From Coprococcus aceti (GTDB lineage: Bacteria > Bacillota > Clostridia > Lachnospirales > Lachnospiraceae): a stretch of DNA of 64,000 nt. Location of the stretch: the NCBI RefSeq assembly GCF_025567285.1, contig NZ_JAOQJT010000001.1, forward strand, positions 248,001 to 312,000. Reading direction: 5' to 3'. The position numbers were made by a program, and so were the translations under genes. Position 1 is the first letter of the stretch. Each line of letters starts with the position of its first letter. This document shows positions 54,639-63,733 of this stretch, piece by piece. The notes below the pieces were generated by a model. The model was given only the letters and a program-made list of their open reading frames with translations. It ran no database searches and was not told where the DNA came from.

Positions 54639-56132
54639 ATGATAAGACCAGAACTTAGTGAGGCAAAGAAATATGCGGCGGGCGGATACAGGATGGTTCC
54701 GGTGTGCTGCGAGATGTTATCGGATGTGATCACACCTATCAACTTACTCAGAAAGCTGAAAGCGGCGAATGAGCACTGTTACATACTTGAGAGCGTGGAG
54801 AATCAGGAGGTGTGGGGACGCTACACATTTCTTGGTTATAATCCAAAGCTTGATGTCACATGCATGAATGGGCACATACAGCTCAAGGATATAGATGGAA
54901 ATGTGATAAAGAAAGCGGATGACATTCATCCTGAGGTATTCATAAGAGAGATTCTCAAGGATTACAAGAGTCCGAAAATAGAAGGACTTCCAACATTTAC
55001 AGGCGGGTTTGTCGGTTACTTCTCATATGATTATATAAAGTACAGTGAGAAGAAGCTTGTGATCGATGCCGATGACGATGAGGGATTTCAGGATCTGGAT
55101 CTCATGCTCTTTGACAAGGTCATAGCATTTGACAATTTCAAGTCAAAGCTGATCCTCATTGCAAATGCTGACACGTCCGATATAGAAGCCGGATATGCAA
55201 AGGCACTTGCTGACATAGAAGATATGAAGAAGCTAATCCTCGACGGAGAGATGGCTGAGATAGAGCCAGTTAAGATGAAGAGTGATTTCAAGCCTCTGTT
55301 CAATAAAGAAAAATATTGCAGCATGGTCGAGAGGGCAAAGAAGTACATATTCGAGGGAGATATCTTCCAGGTGGTTCTGTCCAACAGACTTGAGGCTGAG
55401 ATGGAGGGTTCACTGTTCAATACATACAGGGTTCTCAGAAGCACAAATCCTTCTCCGTATATGTTCTACTTCAGCGGCGACCAGATAGAGGTTGCGGGCG
55501 CATCGCCTGAGACACTGGTAAAGCTTGAAAATGGCATGCTTCACACATTTCCTCTTGCTGGAACGAGACCGAGGGGAAAGACAAAGGAAGAGGATATGAG
55601 ACTTGAGGCCGGACTTATGGCGGATGAGAAGGAGCTGGCGGAGCACAACATGCTGGTGGATCTCGGAAGAAATGATCTTGGTAAGATAAGCAAGTTCGGA
55701 ACTGTTGAGGTTGAGCAGTACATGAAGGTTCAGAGGTACTCACATGTAATGCATATAGGTTCAACAGTCAGGGGGGAGATCGACGACAGCAGATACGATG
55801 AGCTGTCAGCCGTGGATGCGGTACTTCCGGCCGGAACCCTCTCAGGAGCACCGAAGATCAGAGCGTGTCAGATCATCAATGAGCTGGAGGACAACAAGAG
55901 AGGAATATATGGCGGTGCCATAGGATACATAGATTTCACAGGAAATCTTGATACATGTATAGCCATAAGGATCGCATACAAAAAAGGCGACAAAGTATTT
56001 GTCAGATCGGGAGCGGGAATCGTCGCAGACAGTGTTCCGGAAAATGAGTTCCAGGAATGTATCAACAAGGCAAAGGCAGTTACGACAGCACTCACAATGA
56101 GCGCCTTTCATGCGCATGCACAATACATATAA
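54639..56132 (+). CDS. trpE: Anthranilate synthase component I
   Basis: 497 residues. Makes anthranilate from chorismate using ammonia from TrpG. The Trp feedback site is CYILESVENQEVWGRYTFLGY. The chorismate-binding core has ASPETLVKLENG, LPAGTLSGAPKIRACQI and YGGAIGYI. AAGGAGG lies before the ATG. First gene of the operon, 130 bp after the T-box T-run. Confidence 0.97.
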   Translation: MIRPELSEAKKYAAGGYRMVPVCCEMLSDVITPINLLRKLKAANEHCYILESVENQEVWGRYTFLGYNPKLDVTCMNGHIQLKDIDGNVIKKADDIHPEVFIREILKDYKSPKIEGLPTFTGGFVGYFSYDYIKYSEKKLVIDADDDEGFQDLDLMLFDKVIAFDNFKSKLILIANADTSDIEAGYAKALADIEDMKKLILDGEMAEIEPVKMKSDFKPLFNKEKYCSMVERAKKYIFEGDIFQVVLSNRLEAEMEGSLFNTYRVLRSTNPSPYMFYFSGDQIEVAGASPETLVKLENGMLHTFPLAGTRPRGKTKEEDMRLEAGLMADEKELAEHNMLVDLGRNDLGKISKFGTVEVEQYMKVQRYSHVMHIGSTVRGEIDDSRYDELSAVDAVLPAGTLSGAPKIRACQIINELEDNKRGIYGGAIGYIDFTGNLDTCIAIRIAYKKGDKVFVRSGAGIVADSVPENEFQECINKAKAVTTALTMSAFHAHAQYI

Positions 56133-56146
56133 GGAGGACAAAATAA

Positions 56147-56713
56147 ATGACAATACTTATAGATAATTATGATAGCTTCTCCTACAACCTGTATCAGCTT
56201 GTGGGGGCAATAAATCCGGATATAAAGGTTATAAGAAATGATGAGTTCACCTGTGAGGAGATCGAGGCGATGAATCCGGATCACATAATCATCTCACCGG
56301 GACCCGGAAGACCTTCGGATGCGGGAATGTGTGAGGAAGCGGTGAGATATTTTGCAGGAAAAGTACCAATCCTCGGTGTGTGTCTCGGACATCAGGCGAT
56401 TTGTGAGACATATGGTGCGACAGTCACATATGCAAAGAAACTTATGCATGGAAAGATGTCGCTGGTTGATGTGGATCTGAACTGCAGATTGTTCAGAGGA
56501 CTTCAGAGCAAGATACAGGTTGCAAGATATCATTCACTGGCAGCAGCAGATGAGAATTTCCCTGAATGTCTGGAGGTCACAGCCAGGACGGAGGATGGAG
56601 AGATCATGGCAGTAAAACACAGGAATTATGAGGTATATGGAGTTCAGTTCCATCCGGAGTCGATATTGACACCGAAGGGCAAGATAATGCTCAGAAATTT
56701 TTTAGAGATATAA
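56147..56713 (+). CDS. trpG: Anthranilate synthase component II (glutamine amidotransferase)
   Basis: 188 residues, class I glutaminase that supplies ammonia to TrpE. Catalytic Cys in GVCLGHQAICE, and His-Glu in GVQFHPESIL. It is a stand-alone subunit, not fused to TrpD. AAGGAGG precedes the ATG, 14 bp after trpE. Confidence 0.97.
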   Translation: MTILIDNYDSFSYNLYQLVGAINPDIKVIRNDEFTCEEIEAMNPDHIIISPGPGRPSDAGMCEEAVRYFAGKVPILGVCLGHQAICETYGATVTYAKKLMHGKMSLVDVDLNCRLFRGLQSKIQVARYHSLAAADENFPECLEVTARTEDGEIMAVKHRNYEVYGVQFHPESILTPKGKIMLRNFLEI

Positions 56714-56731
56714 AATAAGGAGGATATGGCG

Positions 56732-57745
56732 ATGATACAGGAAACTCTTAAGAAGGTAGCAGCAGGACAGGATCTTACATACGATGAGGCATATGCCAGC
56801 ATGGATGAGATATTCAGTGGACAGGTGCCGGGAGAGACAACGGCGGGATATCTCACAGCGCTTCACATGAAGGGCGAGACGCTTGACGAGATAACAGCCA
56901 GTGCAAATGGAATGAGAGACCATGCGGAGTCTCTTCCACATGACGGAATAGATGTTCTTGAGATCGTGGGAACAGGCGGAGATTGTGCGAATTCATTTAA
57001 TATATCGACAACGAGTGGTATAGTTGCAGCAGCGGCCGGAGTACCGATTGCAAAGCACGGCAACAGAAGCGTATCGAGCAAGAGTGGCGCAGCGGATGTA
57101 CTTGAGGCTCTTGGTGTAAATATCTCCATATCACCTGAAAAGATGGGCAAGGTTCTCGCTGAGTGCAACATGAGCTTTATGTTTGCCCAGGTATATCATA
57201 AGGCGATGAAATATGCAGGTCCGGTCAGAAAGGCACTTGGAATACCGACAGTATTCAATATCCTTGGTCCTCTTACCAACCCGGCAAAGGCTCAGATGCA
57301 GATCATGGGAGTATACAAGGAGGAGCTTGTTGATCAGATGGCTCCTGTACTTGTTGGTCTTGGCGTAAAACGGGGACTTGTCGTATACGGACAGGATTGT
57401 CTGGATGAGATATCCATGAGCGCACCTACAACAGTTGCAGAGATCAAAGATGGCGAGATCACAAAGTACGAGATCAAGCCAGAGAATTTCGGATTTGAGA
57501 GATGCAGCAAGGAGGATCTGGTGGGCGGCGATCCTGAGGAAAACGCGCAGATTACCCGCGATATCCTGTCAGGCAAGATCAAAGGAGCCAAGAGAAATGC
57601 AGTTGTACTGAACGCAGCAGCTTGTATCTACATCGCAGGCAAGGCAGATTCCATAGCGGATGGAATCAAGGTTGCAGAGGACGTGATCGACAGTGGCAAG
57701 GCTGCTGAGACGCTTGATGCATTTGTAAGACTGACAAATGAGTAG
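56732..57745 (+). CDS. trpD: Anthranilate phosphoribosyltransferase
   Basis: 337 residues from the ATG at 56732, eight bases after AAGGAGG; an ATG two codons upstream is too close. The PRPP-binding motif is GTGGDCANSFNIST, followed by KHGNRSVSSKSGAADVLEALG and GPVRKALGIPTVFNILGPLTNPA. Second step of the pathway. Confidence 0.97.
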   Translation: MIQETLKKVAAGQDLTYDEAYASMDEIFSGQVPGETTAGYLTALHMKGETLDEITASANGMRDHAESLPHDGIDVLEIVGTGGDCANSFNISTTSGIVAAAAGVPIAKHGNRSVSSKSGAADVLEALGVNISISPEKMGKVLAECNMSFMFAQVYHKAMKYAGPVRKALGIPTVFNILGPLTNPAKAQMQIMGVYKEELVDQMAPVLVGLGVKRGLVVYGQDCLDEISMSAPTTVAEIKDGEITKYEIKPENFGFERCSKEDLVGGDPEENAQITRDILSGKIKGAKRNAVVLNAAACIYIAGKADSIADGIKVAEDVIDSGKAAETLDAFVRLTNE

Positions 57746-57794
57746 ATAAGTTTTATCGCAGACTATGATAGAAAGTTGTATAGAGAGGTAAGAG

Positions 57795-58679
57795 ATGATA
57801 TTAGATGAGATAGATGCAAAGACAAAGGAACGTGTGGCGGAGCAGAAGAAAAAAGTTCCTCTTGAGGAGATGAAGAGACAGGCACTTGATATAGTTGCCA
57901 GAGAGACGGATAACGGCAGCAGCCCATATAGTAAGTTCCCATTTAGGGATAATCTGGCAGCGGATGGAATATCGTTTATCTGTGAGGTCAAGAAGGCATC
58001 GCCTTCCAAGGGGCTTATCGCACCGGACTTTCCCTATGTTGAGATCGCAAAGGAATATGAGGCGGCTGGTGCTTCAGCCATATCGGTGCTCACTGAGCCG
58101 TTTTATTTCCAGGGAAGCAATCAGTTCCTGATGGATATAAAGAAGGAGGTAAATATACCGCTGCTGAGGAAGGATTTTACAGTTGACGAGTATATGATAT
58201 ATGAGGCAAAGGTCATAGGAGCCTCGGCGGTGCTTTTGATTTGCGCAATACTGGATGACGAGCAGCTTGGATTATACCTGCAGCTTGCGCATGAACTTGG
58301 GATGTCGGCTCTGGTTGAGGCTCACGATGAGGATGAGGTCAGACGGGCGATAGCCTGCGGAGCCGGCATCATCGGAGTGAACAACAGAGATCTCAGAACA
58401 TTTACGGTGGACATCATGAACAGCGTTCGTCTTAGAAAGCTGATACCGGATACGGTGCCAGCCACCCATATGGGGACGGAGGTACCTGTCACTGATACAG
58501 GAGCTGCGGCTGACACTTTAGCACCCCAGAAGATGGTGTATGTGTCTGAGAGTGGAATCAAGGCAAAAGAGGACATAGACAGGCTCAAGGCAAATGGAAC
58601 TGATGCGGTGCTCATAGGTGAGACATTTATGAGAAGTCCCGACAAGAAGAAGTTGTTTGCGGAACTTAGAGGCGAGTAA
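57795..58679 (+). CDS. trpC: Indole-3-glycerol-phosphate synthase with an extra segment encoded by a repeat
   Basis: 294 residues, longer than the usual 255-270. Core motifs are intact: EVKKASPSKGLIAPDF with the catalytic Lys, LLRKDFTVDEYMIYEAKV, GVNNRDLRTF and YVSESGI. About 24 residues (223-246) are extra compared with relatives, between TVP and MVYVSESGI. The DNA there contains the 20-bp repeat also found at 53960, encoding MGTEVPV in frame. AGAGAGG precedes the ATG. No PRA isomerase (TrpF) domain is fused. Confidence 0.95.
   Translation: MILDEIDAKTKERVAEQKKKVPLEEMKRQALDIVARETDNGSSPYSKFPFRDNLAADGISFICEVKKASPSKGLIAPDFPYVEIAKEYEAAGASAISVLTEPFYFQGSNQFLMDIKKEVNIPLLRKDFTVDEYMIYEAKVIGASAVLLICAILDDEQLGLYLQLAHELGMSALVEAHDEDEVRRAIACGAGIIGVNNRDLRTFTVDIMNSVRLRKLIPDTVPATHMGTEVPVTDTGAAADTLAPQKMVYVSESGIKAKEDIDRLKANGTDAVLIGETFMRSPDKKKLFAELRGE
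58471..58490. repeat. REP-like repeat copy within trpC
   Basis: Exact 20-bp match to 53960-53979 (TGGGGACGGAGGTACCTGTC). The inverted partner present in the intergenic copy is not conserved here. It encodes residues 226-232 of TrpC. Confidence 0.8.
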
Positions 58680-58766
58680 CATATTATATAGAAGAAACAC
58701 AATACAAAAGTGTAGAAATTACATTTGAAAATATATCTGAGAAGACAAAAACAGGAGGAAAAACAT

Positions 58767-59951
58767 ATGTCAAAAGGCAGATTTGGCGTTCACGGCGGCC
58801 AGTATATTCCAGAGACTCTGATGAATGCGATGCTGGAGCTGGAAGAGGCATACAAGAAATATAAGGATGATCCGGAGTTCAACAGAGAACTCACAGAGAT
58901 GCTCAACGAGTATGCGGGAAGACCTAGCAGACTTTACTATGCGGAGAGAATGACAAAGGATCTGGGCGGTGCAAAGATCTACCTCAAGAGAGAGGATCTG
59001 AACCACACAGGAGCGCACAAGATCAACAACGTAATCGGACAGATGCTCCTTGCCAAGAGAATGGGCAAGACAAGAGTTATCGCGGAGACCGGTGCCGGAC
59101 AGCACGGTGTTGCAACAGCTACAGTTGCAGCCATGATGGGCATGGAGTGTGAGATATACATGGGCGAGGAGGACACGATCAGACAGGCTCTCAACGTGTA
59201 CAGAATGAGACTTCTGGGTGCAAAGGTTCATCCGGTAAAGACAGGAACAGCCACACTGAAGGATGCTGTATCCGAGGCATTTCGTGAGTGGACAAGCAGG
59301 ATCGATGACACACACTATGTACTCGGCTCAGTCATGGGACCATATCCTTTCCCTGAGATCGTTCGTGATTTCCAGGCTGTGATCAGTAAAGAGATCAAGG
59401 CACAGCTCATGGAGAAGGAGGGAAGACTTCCTGATGTCGTCATGGCATGTGTGGGCGGCGGTTCAAATGCCATCGGAGCTTTCTATGATTTCATACCTGA
59501 CGAGAGCGTCAGATTGATCGGCTGTGAGGCAGCAGGCAGAGGTGTTGATACATTTGAGACAGCGGCAACCATCGCAACCGGAAAGCTTGGTATATTCCAC
59601 GGCATGAAGTCCTACTTCTGTCAGGATGAATTTGGTCAGATCGCACCTGTACATTCGATCTCAGCGGGACTTGACTACCCGGGAATCGGACCTGAGCATG
59701 CATACCTTCACGACATCGGACGTGCAGAGTATGTGGCGATCACAGATGACGAGGCTGTGGATGCATTTGAGTATCTGTCAAGGATCGAGGGAATCATCCC
59801 TGCGATAGAGAGCGCACACGCTGTGGCTTACGCCATGAAGCTGGCACCTACAATGGACAAGGATAAAATAATAGTGATCAATGTATCAGGACGTGGTGAC
59901 AAGGACGTTGCAGCCATCGCAAGATACAGAGGGGAGGATCTTCATGAGTAA
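58767..59951 (+). CDS. trpB: Tryptophan synthase beta chain
   Basis: 394 residues from ATG at 58767, where AGGAGG lies just before; an earlier in-frame ATG at 58725 lacks this. PLP-binding HTGAHKINN, the phosphate loop CVGGGSNAIG and the COMM-type region all fit TrpB1. The stop overlaps the trpA start by eight bases. Condenses indole with serine. Confidence 0.98.
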   Translation: MSKGRFGVHGGQYIPETLMNAMLELEEAYKKYKDDPEFNRELTEMLNEYAGRPSRLYYAERMTKDLGGAKIYLKREDLNHTGAHKINNVIGQMLLAKRMGKTRVIAETGAGQHGVATATVAAMMGMECEIYMGEEDTIRQALNVYRMRLLGAKVHPVKTGTATLKDAVSEAFREWTSRIDDTHYVLGSVMGPYPFPEIVRDFQAVISKEIKAQLMEKEGRLPDVVMACVGGGSNAIGAFYDFIPDESVRLIGCEAAGRGVDTFETAATIATGKLGIFHGMKSYFCQDEFGQIAPVHSISAGLDYPGIGPEHAYLHDIGRAEYVAITDDEAVDAFEYLSRIEGIIPAIESAHAVAYAMKLAPTMDKDKIIVINVSGRGDKDVAAIARYRGEDLHE

Positions 59952-60714
59952 TATATCAAAAGCATTTGAGCATGGAAAAGCATTTATACCATTTGTGACA
60001 TGTGGCGATCCGTCGCTGGATGTGACAGAGGAGGTAGTATACGCAATGGTGGAGGCCGGTGCAGACCTTATAGAGCTGGGAATCCCATTCTCAGACCCGA
60101 CAGCCGAGGGTCCGGTCATTCAGGGCGCAAATATAAGAGCGCTTGCAGGCGGCGTGACGACAGACAAGGTATTTGACCTTGTGAGAAAGCTACGCAAGAA
60201 AGTGACAATACCTATGGTGTTCATGACATATGCAAATGTCGTGTTCTCGTACGGTTCGGAGAGATTCATCAGCACATGCAGGGAGATTGGCATAGACGGT
60301 CTGATCCTTCCTGACATTCCTTACGAGGAGAAGGACGAGTTTGATGGAATCTGTAAGCAGTATGATGTGGATCTCATTTCACTCATCGCACCTACATCCC
60401 ATGAGAGAATATCCATGATCGCAAATGATGCGAGTGGATTTGTATACTGCGTGTCATCACTCGGTGTAACCGGAACCAGAACCAAGATTACCACAGACAT
60501 AGGAGCAATGGTCGATCTGGTGAAGAAGGCGAAGGACATCCCTTGCGCTGTAGGTTTCGGAATATCCACACCTGAGCAGGCAAAGCAGATGGCGGAAAAG
60601 TCAGATGGTGTCATTGTCGGTTCAGCCATCGTCAAGCTGTGTGCCCAGTACGGCAAGGACTGTGTGCCTTATGTGAGAGATTATGTGAAGAGCATGAAGG
60701 ATGCGATAAGGTAG
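59944..60714 (+). CDS. trpA: Tryptophan synthase alpha chain
   Basis: 256 residues from ATG at 59944, with GGGGAGG before it and an ATGAGTAA overlap with trpB. Catalytic Glu in ELGIPFSDPTAEGP and Asp in the same loop, with VYCVSSLGVTGTRT later. Cleaves indole-3-glycerol phosphate and channels indole to TrpB. Last gene of the operon. Confidence 0.98.
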   Translation: MSNISKAFEHGKAFIPFVTCGDPSLDVTEEVVYAMVEAGADLIELGIPFSDPTAEGPVIQGANIRALAGGVTTDKVFDLVRKLRKKVTIPMVFMTYANVVFSYGSERFISTCREIGIDGLILPDIPYEEKDEFDGICKQYDVDLISLIAPTSHERISMIANDASGFVYCVSSLGVTGTRTKITTDIGAMVDLVKKAKDIPCAVGFGISTPEQAKQMAEKSDGVIVGSAIVKLCAQYGKDCVPYVRDYVKSMKDAIR

Positions 60715-60760
60715 GAAATTATAGATACTAATTGGGGTATGCATTTGTGGATGCATATTT

Positions 60761-60797
60761 AAGAGAGTCGGAGAAATCTGGCTCTCTTGTGTTTTAT
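60761..60797 (+). terminator. trp operon terminator
   Basis: AAGAGAG ... CTCTCTT stem with a 14-base loop, then GTGTTTTA, 47 bp after trpA. The T-run is short, so it may leak. Confidence 0.6.
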
Positions 60798-60816
60798 AGA
60801 TATATTTATAAATATG

Positions 60817-60845
60817 TTGACACCTCAGTTAGTTTTTGATATAAC
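60817..60845 (+). promoter_or_regulatory. Promoter of the structured-RNA region
   Basis: Perfect TTGACA (60817-60822), 17-bp spacer, TATAAC (60840-60845). The transcript would begin near 60852. Confidence 0.7.
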
Positions 60846-60851
60846 ATATAC

Positions 60852-60967
60852 ATCAGCGATTGCTGATATCCATAATGAAAATTGAATAAATCATATTTTA
60901 AGTAGAAGAGTTTGAAAACATGATGAGTAGCAAGTGCTACAAGTCTGCGATCATGACTCTTTTTTTG
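60852..60967 (+). ncRNA. Candidate small RNA or terminated leader
   Basis: Starts with hairpin ATCAGC-GATT-GCTGAT at the predicted transcript 5' end. It ends in a compound hairpin: AGAGT (60907-60911) and CATGAT (60919-60924) pair with ATCATG-ACTCT (60950-60960), enclosing GTAGCA-AG-TGCTAC, followed by seven T residues. Promoter, 5' hairpin and terminator make a 115-nt transcript plausible. No known RNA family is recognised. Confidence 0.45.
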
Positions 60968-61038
60968 TTGCCTTTTGGGCATGGGGCAGATTTCAAATGA
61001 AAACTGAATATGCATCTGCCCGGTATCCGGGGCAGCAA
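60965..61038 (+). other. Multi-stem structured RNA segment, unrecognised
   Basis: Outer stem TTGTTGCC (60965-60972) with GGCAGCAA (61031-61038); inner 8-bp stem GGGCAGAT (60984-60991) with ATCTGCCC (61014-61021). An alternative CCCGG-TAT-CCGGG hairpin (61019-61031) competes with both. Further short stems (CTGTC/GACAG, CACC/GGTG) continue to about 61110. Competing helices upstream of a gene are typical of riboswitches, but no known class matches. Confidence 0.4.
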
Positions 61039-61191
61039 AGAATACGGACACAGCGACTGTCGTCGGCTGAAAAATGACAGACCGAGGAGCAGGCACCATG
61101 GAGGTGTGAGCTGGTGAAGCTTCAGATAACACATTGACAACATTTTGTAGATTTATTTTAGGTTTATTTTTTCATTATGGAGGTAACGATT

Positions 61192-61566
61192 ATGAGATAT
61201 TCATTTACAGAAAAGACATCACACAGACAGCAGGAGACAGCATACATGCTTTACATGATCATCGGCAGCTATTTTCACAGATGCAGCTGCAGATCAAAGG
61301 CGTTGGAGGAGAATCTCTTCCTTTATTATAAGGAGCTTCAGGAGAAGAGACAGGTGGAGAAGGAGAGACAGATCATCAGAGTCAGCGAGGGTGTGCTGAA
61401 AGACAATATGACAGATCTTGCGGAGATGAATGCTGAGGTGGTTATCTCAAGGGCAGATGATCTGTATATATTAAGATTTTACACAGGATTTGAGAGAGTC
61501 GTGGTGACTGTCGATGAGAAAGGCTGCTATGAGATAAGCCTGGGTAGGGATGAACTAGCGGTATAG
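61192..61566 (+). CDS. Small protein of unknown function (124 residues)
   Basis: From ATG at 61192, where GGAGG lies 10 bases upstream (an ATG at 61177 overlaps it). Contains a basic N-terminal half with two Cys (HRCSCRSK), a helical middle (ALEENLFLYYKELQEKRQVEKERQIIRV) and a beta-rich C-terminal half (VVISRADDLYILRFYTGFERVVVTV). No family is recognised. It is preceded by the structured-RNA region and followed by its own terminator. Confidence 0.6.
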   Translation: MRYSFTEKTSHRQQETAYMLYMIIGSYFHRCSCRSKALEENLFLYYKELQEKRQVEKERQIIRVSEGVLKDNMTDLAEMNAEVVISRADDLYILRFYTGFERVVVTVDEKGCYEISLGRDELAV

Positions 61567-61598
61567 AAGGTGTTGTGAGCAAACAGATGAAGTATAGT

Positions 61599-61645
61599 GG
61601 CAGTTGTTCAGGGCATAAATAAACTTGAGCAACTGCCGTGTTTTT
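61599..61645 (+). terminator. Terminator after the 124-residue gene
   Basis: GGCAGTTGTTCA ... TTGAGCAACTGCC (one mismatch) then GTGTTTTT. Confidence 0.85.
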
Positions 61646-61647
61646 AC

Positions 61648-61676
61648 TTGATATGGGAACTAATGTTCGATATAAT
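61648..61676 (+). promoter_or_regulatory. uvrB promoter overlapping a LexA (SOS) box
   Basis: TTGATA (61648-61653), 17-bp spacer, perfect TATAAT (61671-61676). The spacer contains GAACTAATGTTC (61657-61668), an exact GAAC-N4-GTTC LexA/DinR box. Bound LexA would block RNA polymerase until DNA damage. Confidence 0.9.
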
Positions 61677-61710
61677 AGATGCAGGTTTTAGCCTAGAGTA
61701 GGAGACTTTT

Positions 61711-63699
61711 ATGGATCATTTTGAATTGGTATCGGAATACAAGCCCACCGGAGATCAGCCGGAGGCAATAGAAAAATTGGTAAAGGGTTTTCAGGAAGGC
61801 AATCAGTTCGAGACGCTGCTCGGTGTAACCGGATCTGGTAAGACATTTACCATGGCGAATGTTATACAGCAGCTTAATAAGCCAACACTGATACTAGCAC
61901 ATAACAAGACTCTGGCGGCGCAGCTTTATGGGGAGATGAAAGAATTTTTCCCGAACAATGCGGTGGAGTATTTTGTATCATACTACGATTATTATCAGCC
62001 GGAAGCATATGTGGCGTCTACGGATACCTATATTGCAAAGGATTCGTCTATTAATGACGATATTGACCGGATGAGACATAGCGCCACAGCAGCACTCATA
62101 GACAGAAAAGATGTCATAGTGGTTGCATCTGTATCGTGTATATATGGCATCGGTGATCCGGACGAGTACAGGAATCAGATGTTGTCGTTCAGAGTTGGCA
62201 TGATAAAGGACAGAGATCAGGTCATCGATGAACTGACAGATATACAGTATGACAGGAATGACATGGATCTGCAGAGAGGCACATTCAGAGTGCGTGGGGA
62301 TGTACTTGAGATAATTCCTGTGTCAACATTTGACGATGGAATAAGGATAGAATTCTTCGGGGATGAGATAGACAGGATCACAGAGTTTGATCCGCTCACC
62401 GGAGAGGGAAAGAGAGATCTGACATATACATGCCTGTTTCCGGCATCTCACTATGTGGTTGGACAGGAGAAGATGGAGAAGGCGCTGAAGAGGATAGAGG
62501 CGGAGCTCAAGGACAGAGTTGCTTACTTCAAGTCAAAGGATAAACTCATCGAGGCACAGCGTATCGAGGAGAGAACTAACTTTGATATGGAGATGATGAG
62601 AGAGACTGGATTTTGCTCTGGTATAGAGAACTATTCCGGTCCGCTGGCTGGAAGATCAGCCGGAGAGACGCCGAGCACACTGCTGGATTTCTTTGATGAT
62701 GACTTTCTTCTTATTATAGATGAGTCACATATGACGGTGCCTCAGGTCGGTGCGATGTATTCGGGAGACCGATCCCGTAAGATGAATCTGGTTGACTATG
62801 GATTCAGGCTTCCATCTGCACTTGACAACAGGCCGCTCAACTTCTCGGAATTTGAGCAGAAGCTTGATCAGGTCATGTTTGTATCAGCCACACCGGGCAA
62901 ATACGAGGAGGAGCACCAGATGCTTATGGCTGAACAGATCATCAGACCTACAGGACTTCTTGATCCGCCGGTTGAGGTCAGACCGGTGGAAGGTCAGATA
63001 GATGATCTGCTGAAAGAGGTTCGCAAGGAGACCGAGCAGGGACACAAGGTACTTGTGACAACACTTACCAAGCGTATGGCTGAAGATCTCACCAGCTATA
63101 TGAGGGACAATGATATAAAGGTAAAATATCTGCACTCGGATATAGACACCATGGAGAGAGTTGAGATAGTGAGAGATCTCCGCCTTGGAGTATTTGATGT
63201 GCTTGTTGGAATCAACCTTCTGAGAGAGGGTCTTGATATACCGGAGATCACACTGGTAGCCATACTTGACGCTGATAAGGAAGGTTTCCTGCGATCGGAG
63301 ACATCACTCATCCAGACCATAGGAAGAGCAGCCCGAAATGTGGATGGACATGTCATCATGTATGCGGATACTATCACGGGTTCTATGAAGTATGCCCTCG
63401 ATGAGACGAGCAGACGTCGTGAGATACAGCAGAAGTATAATGAGGAACATGGAATAACCCCTAAGACTATAGAGAAGAGCATAAGGGATCTCATAACCAT
63501 AGAGGTGAAGAAGGAGGAACTTCCAGAGGAGGATAAGGACGCTGAGTCCATGACGAAGAAGGAGCTTCAGAAGGTTATCGCCAAGCTGACCAAGAAGATG
63601 AATATGGCGGCAGCAGACCTCAACTTTGAGGTGGCGGCAGAGATCAGGGATCAGCTCAAGGTGTATAAGGCGGCACTGAGAGATTATGATAAGGACTGA
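61711..63699 (+). CDS. uvrB: Excinuclease ABC subunit B
   Basis: 662 residues. The helicase-like damage-verification subunit of nucleotide excision repair. Walker A GVTGSGKTFTMANV, beta-hairpin region with YYDYYQPEAYV, Walker B IIDESH, helicase motif VI QTIGRAARN, and a C-terminal UVR domain (about 620-660) that contacts UvrA and UvrC. It is under the SOS-type promoter and leads into uvrA after 34 bp. Confidence 0.99.
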   Translation: MDHFELVSEYKPTGDQPEAIEKLVKGFQEGNQFETLLGVTGSGKTFTMANVIQQLNKPTLILAHNKTLAAQLYGEMKEFFPNNAVEYFVSYYDYYQPEAYVASTDTYIAKDSSINDDIDRMRHSATAALIDRKDVIVVASVSCIYGIGDPDEYRNQMLSFRVGMIKDRDQVIDELTDIQYDRNDMDLQRGTFRVRGDVLEIIPVSTFDDGIRIEFFGDEIDRITEFDPLTGEGKRDLTYTCLFPASHYVVGQEKMEKALKRIEAELKDRVAYFKSKDKLIEAQRIEERTNFDMEMMRETGFCSGIENYSGPLAGRSAGETPSTLLDFFDDDFLLIIDESHMTVPQVGAMYSGDRSRKMNLVDYGFRLPSALDNRPLNFSEFEQKLDQVMFVSATPGKYEEEHQMLMAEQIIRPTGLLDPPVEVRPVEGQIDDLLKEVRKETEQGHKVLVTTLTKRMAEDLTSYMRDNDIKVKYLHSDIDTMERVEIVRDLRLGVFDVLVGINLLREGLDIPEITLVAILDADKEGFLRSETSLIQTIGRAARNVDGHVIMYADTITGSMKYALDETSRRREIQQKYNEEHGITPKTIEKSIRDLITIEVKKEELPEEDKDAESMTKKELQKVIAKLTKKMNMAAADLNFEVAAEIRDQLKVYKAALRDYDKD

Positions 63700-63733
63700 A
63701 ATATAAATAATAAAGAGAAAAGGTTAGATCAAG

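Noticed and set aside
60806..61132. 108-codon open frame on the minus strand opposite the structured RNA
   Set aside because: No ribosome site, no recognisable protein, and it spans promoter and terminator signals for the plus strand.
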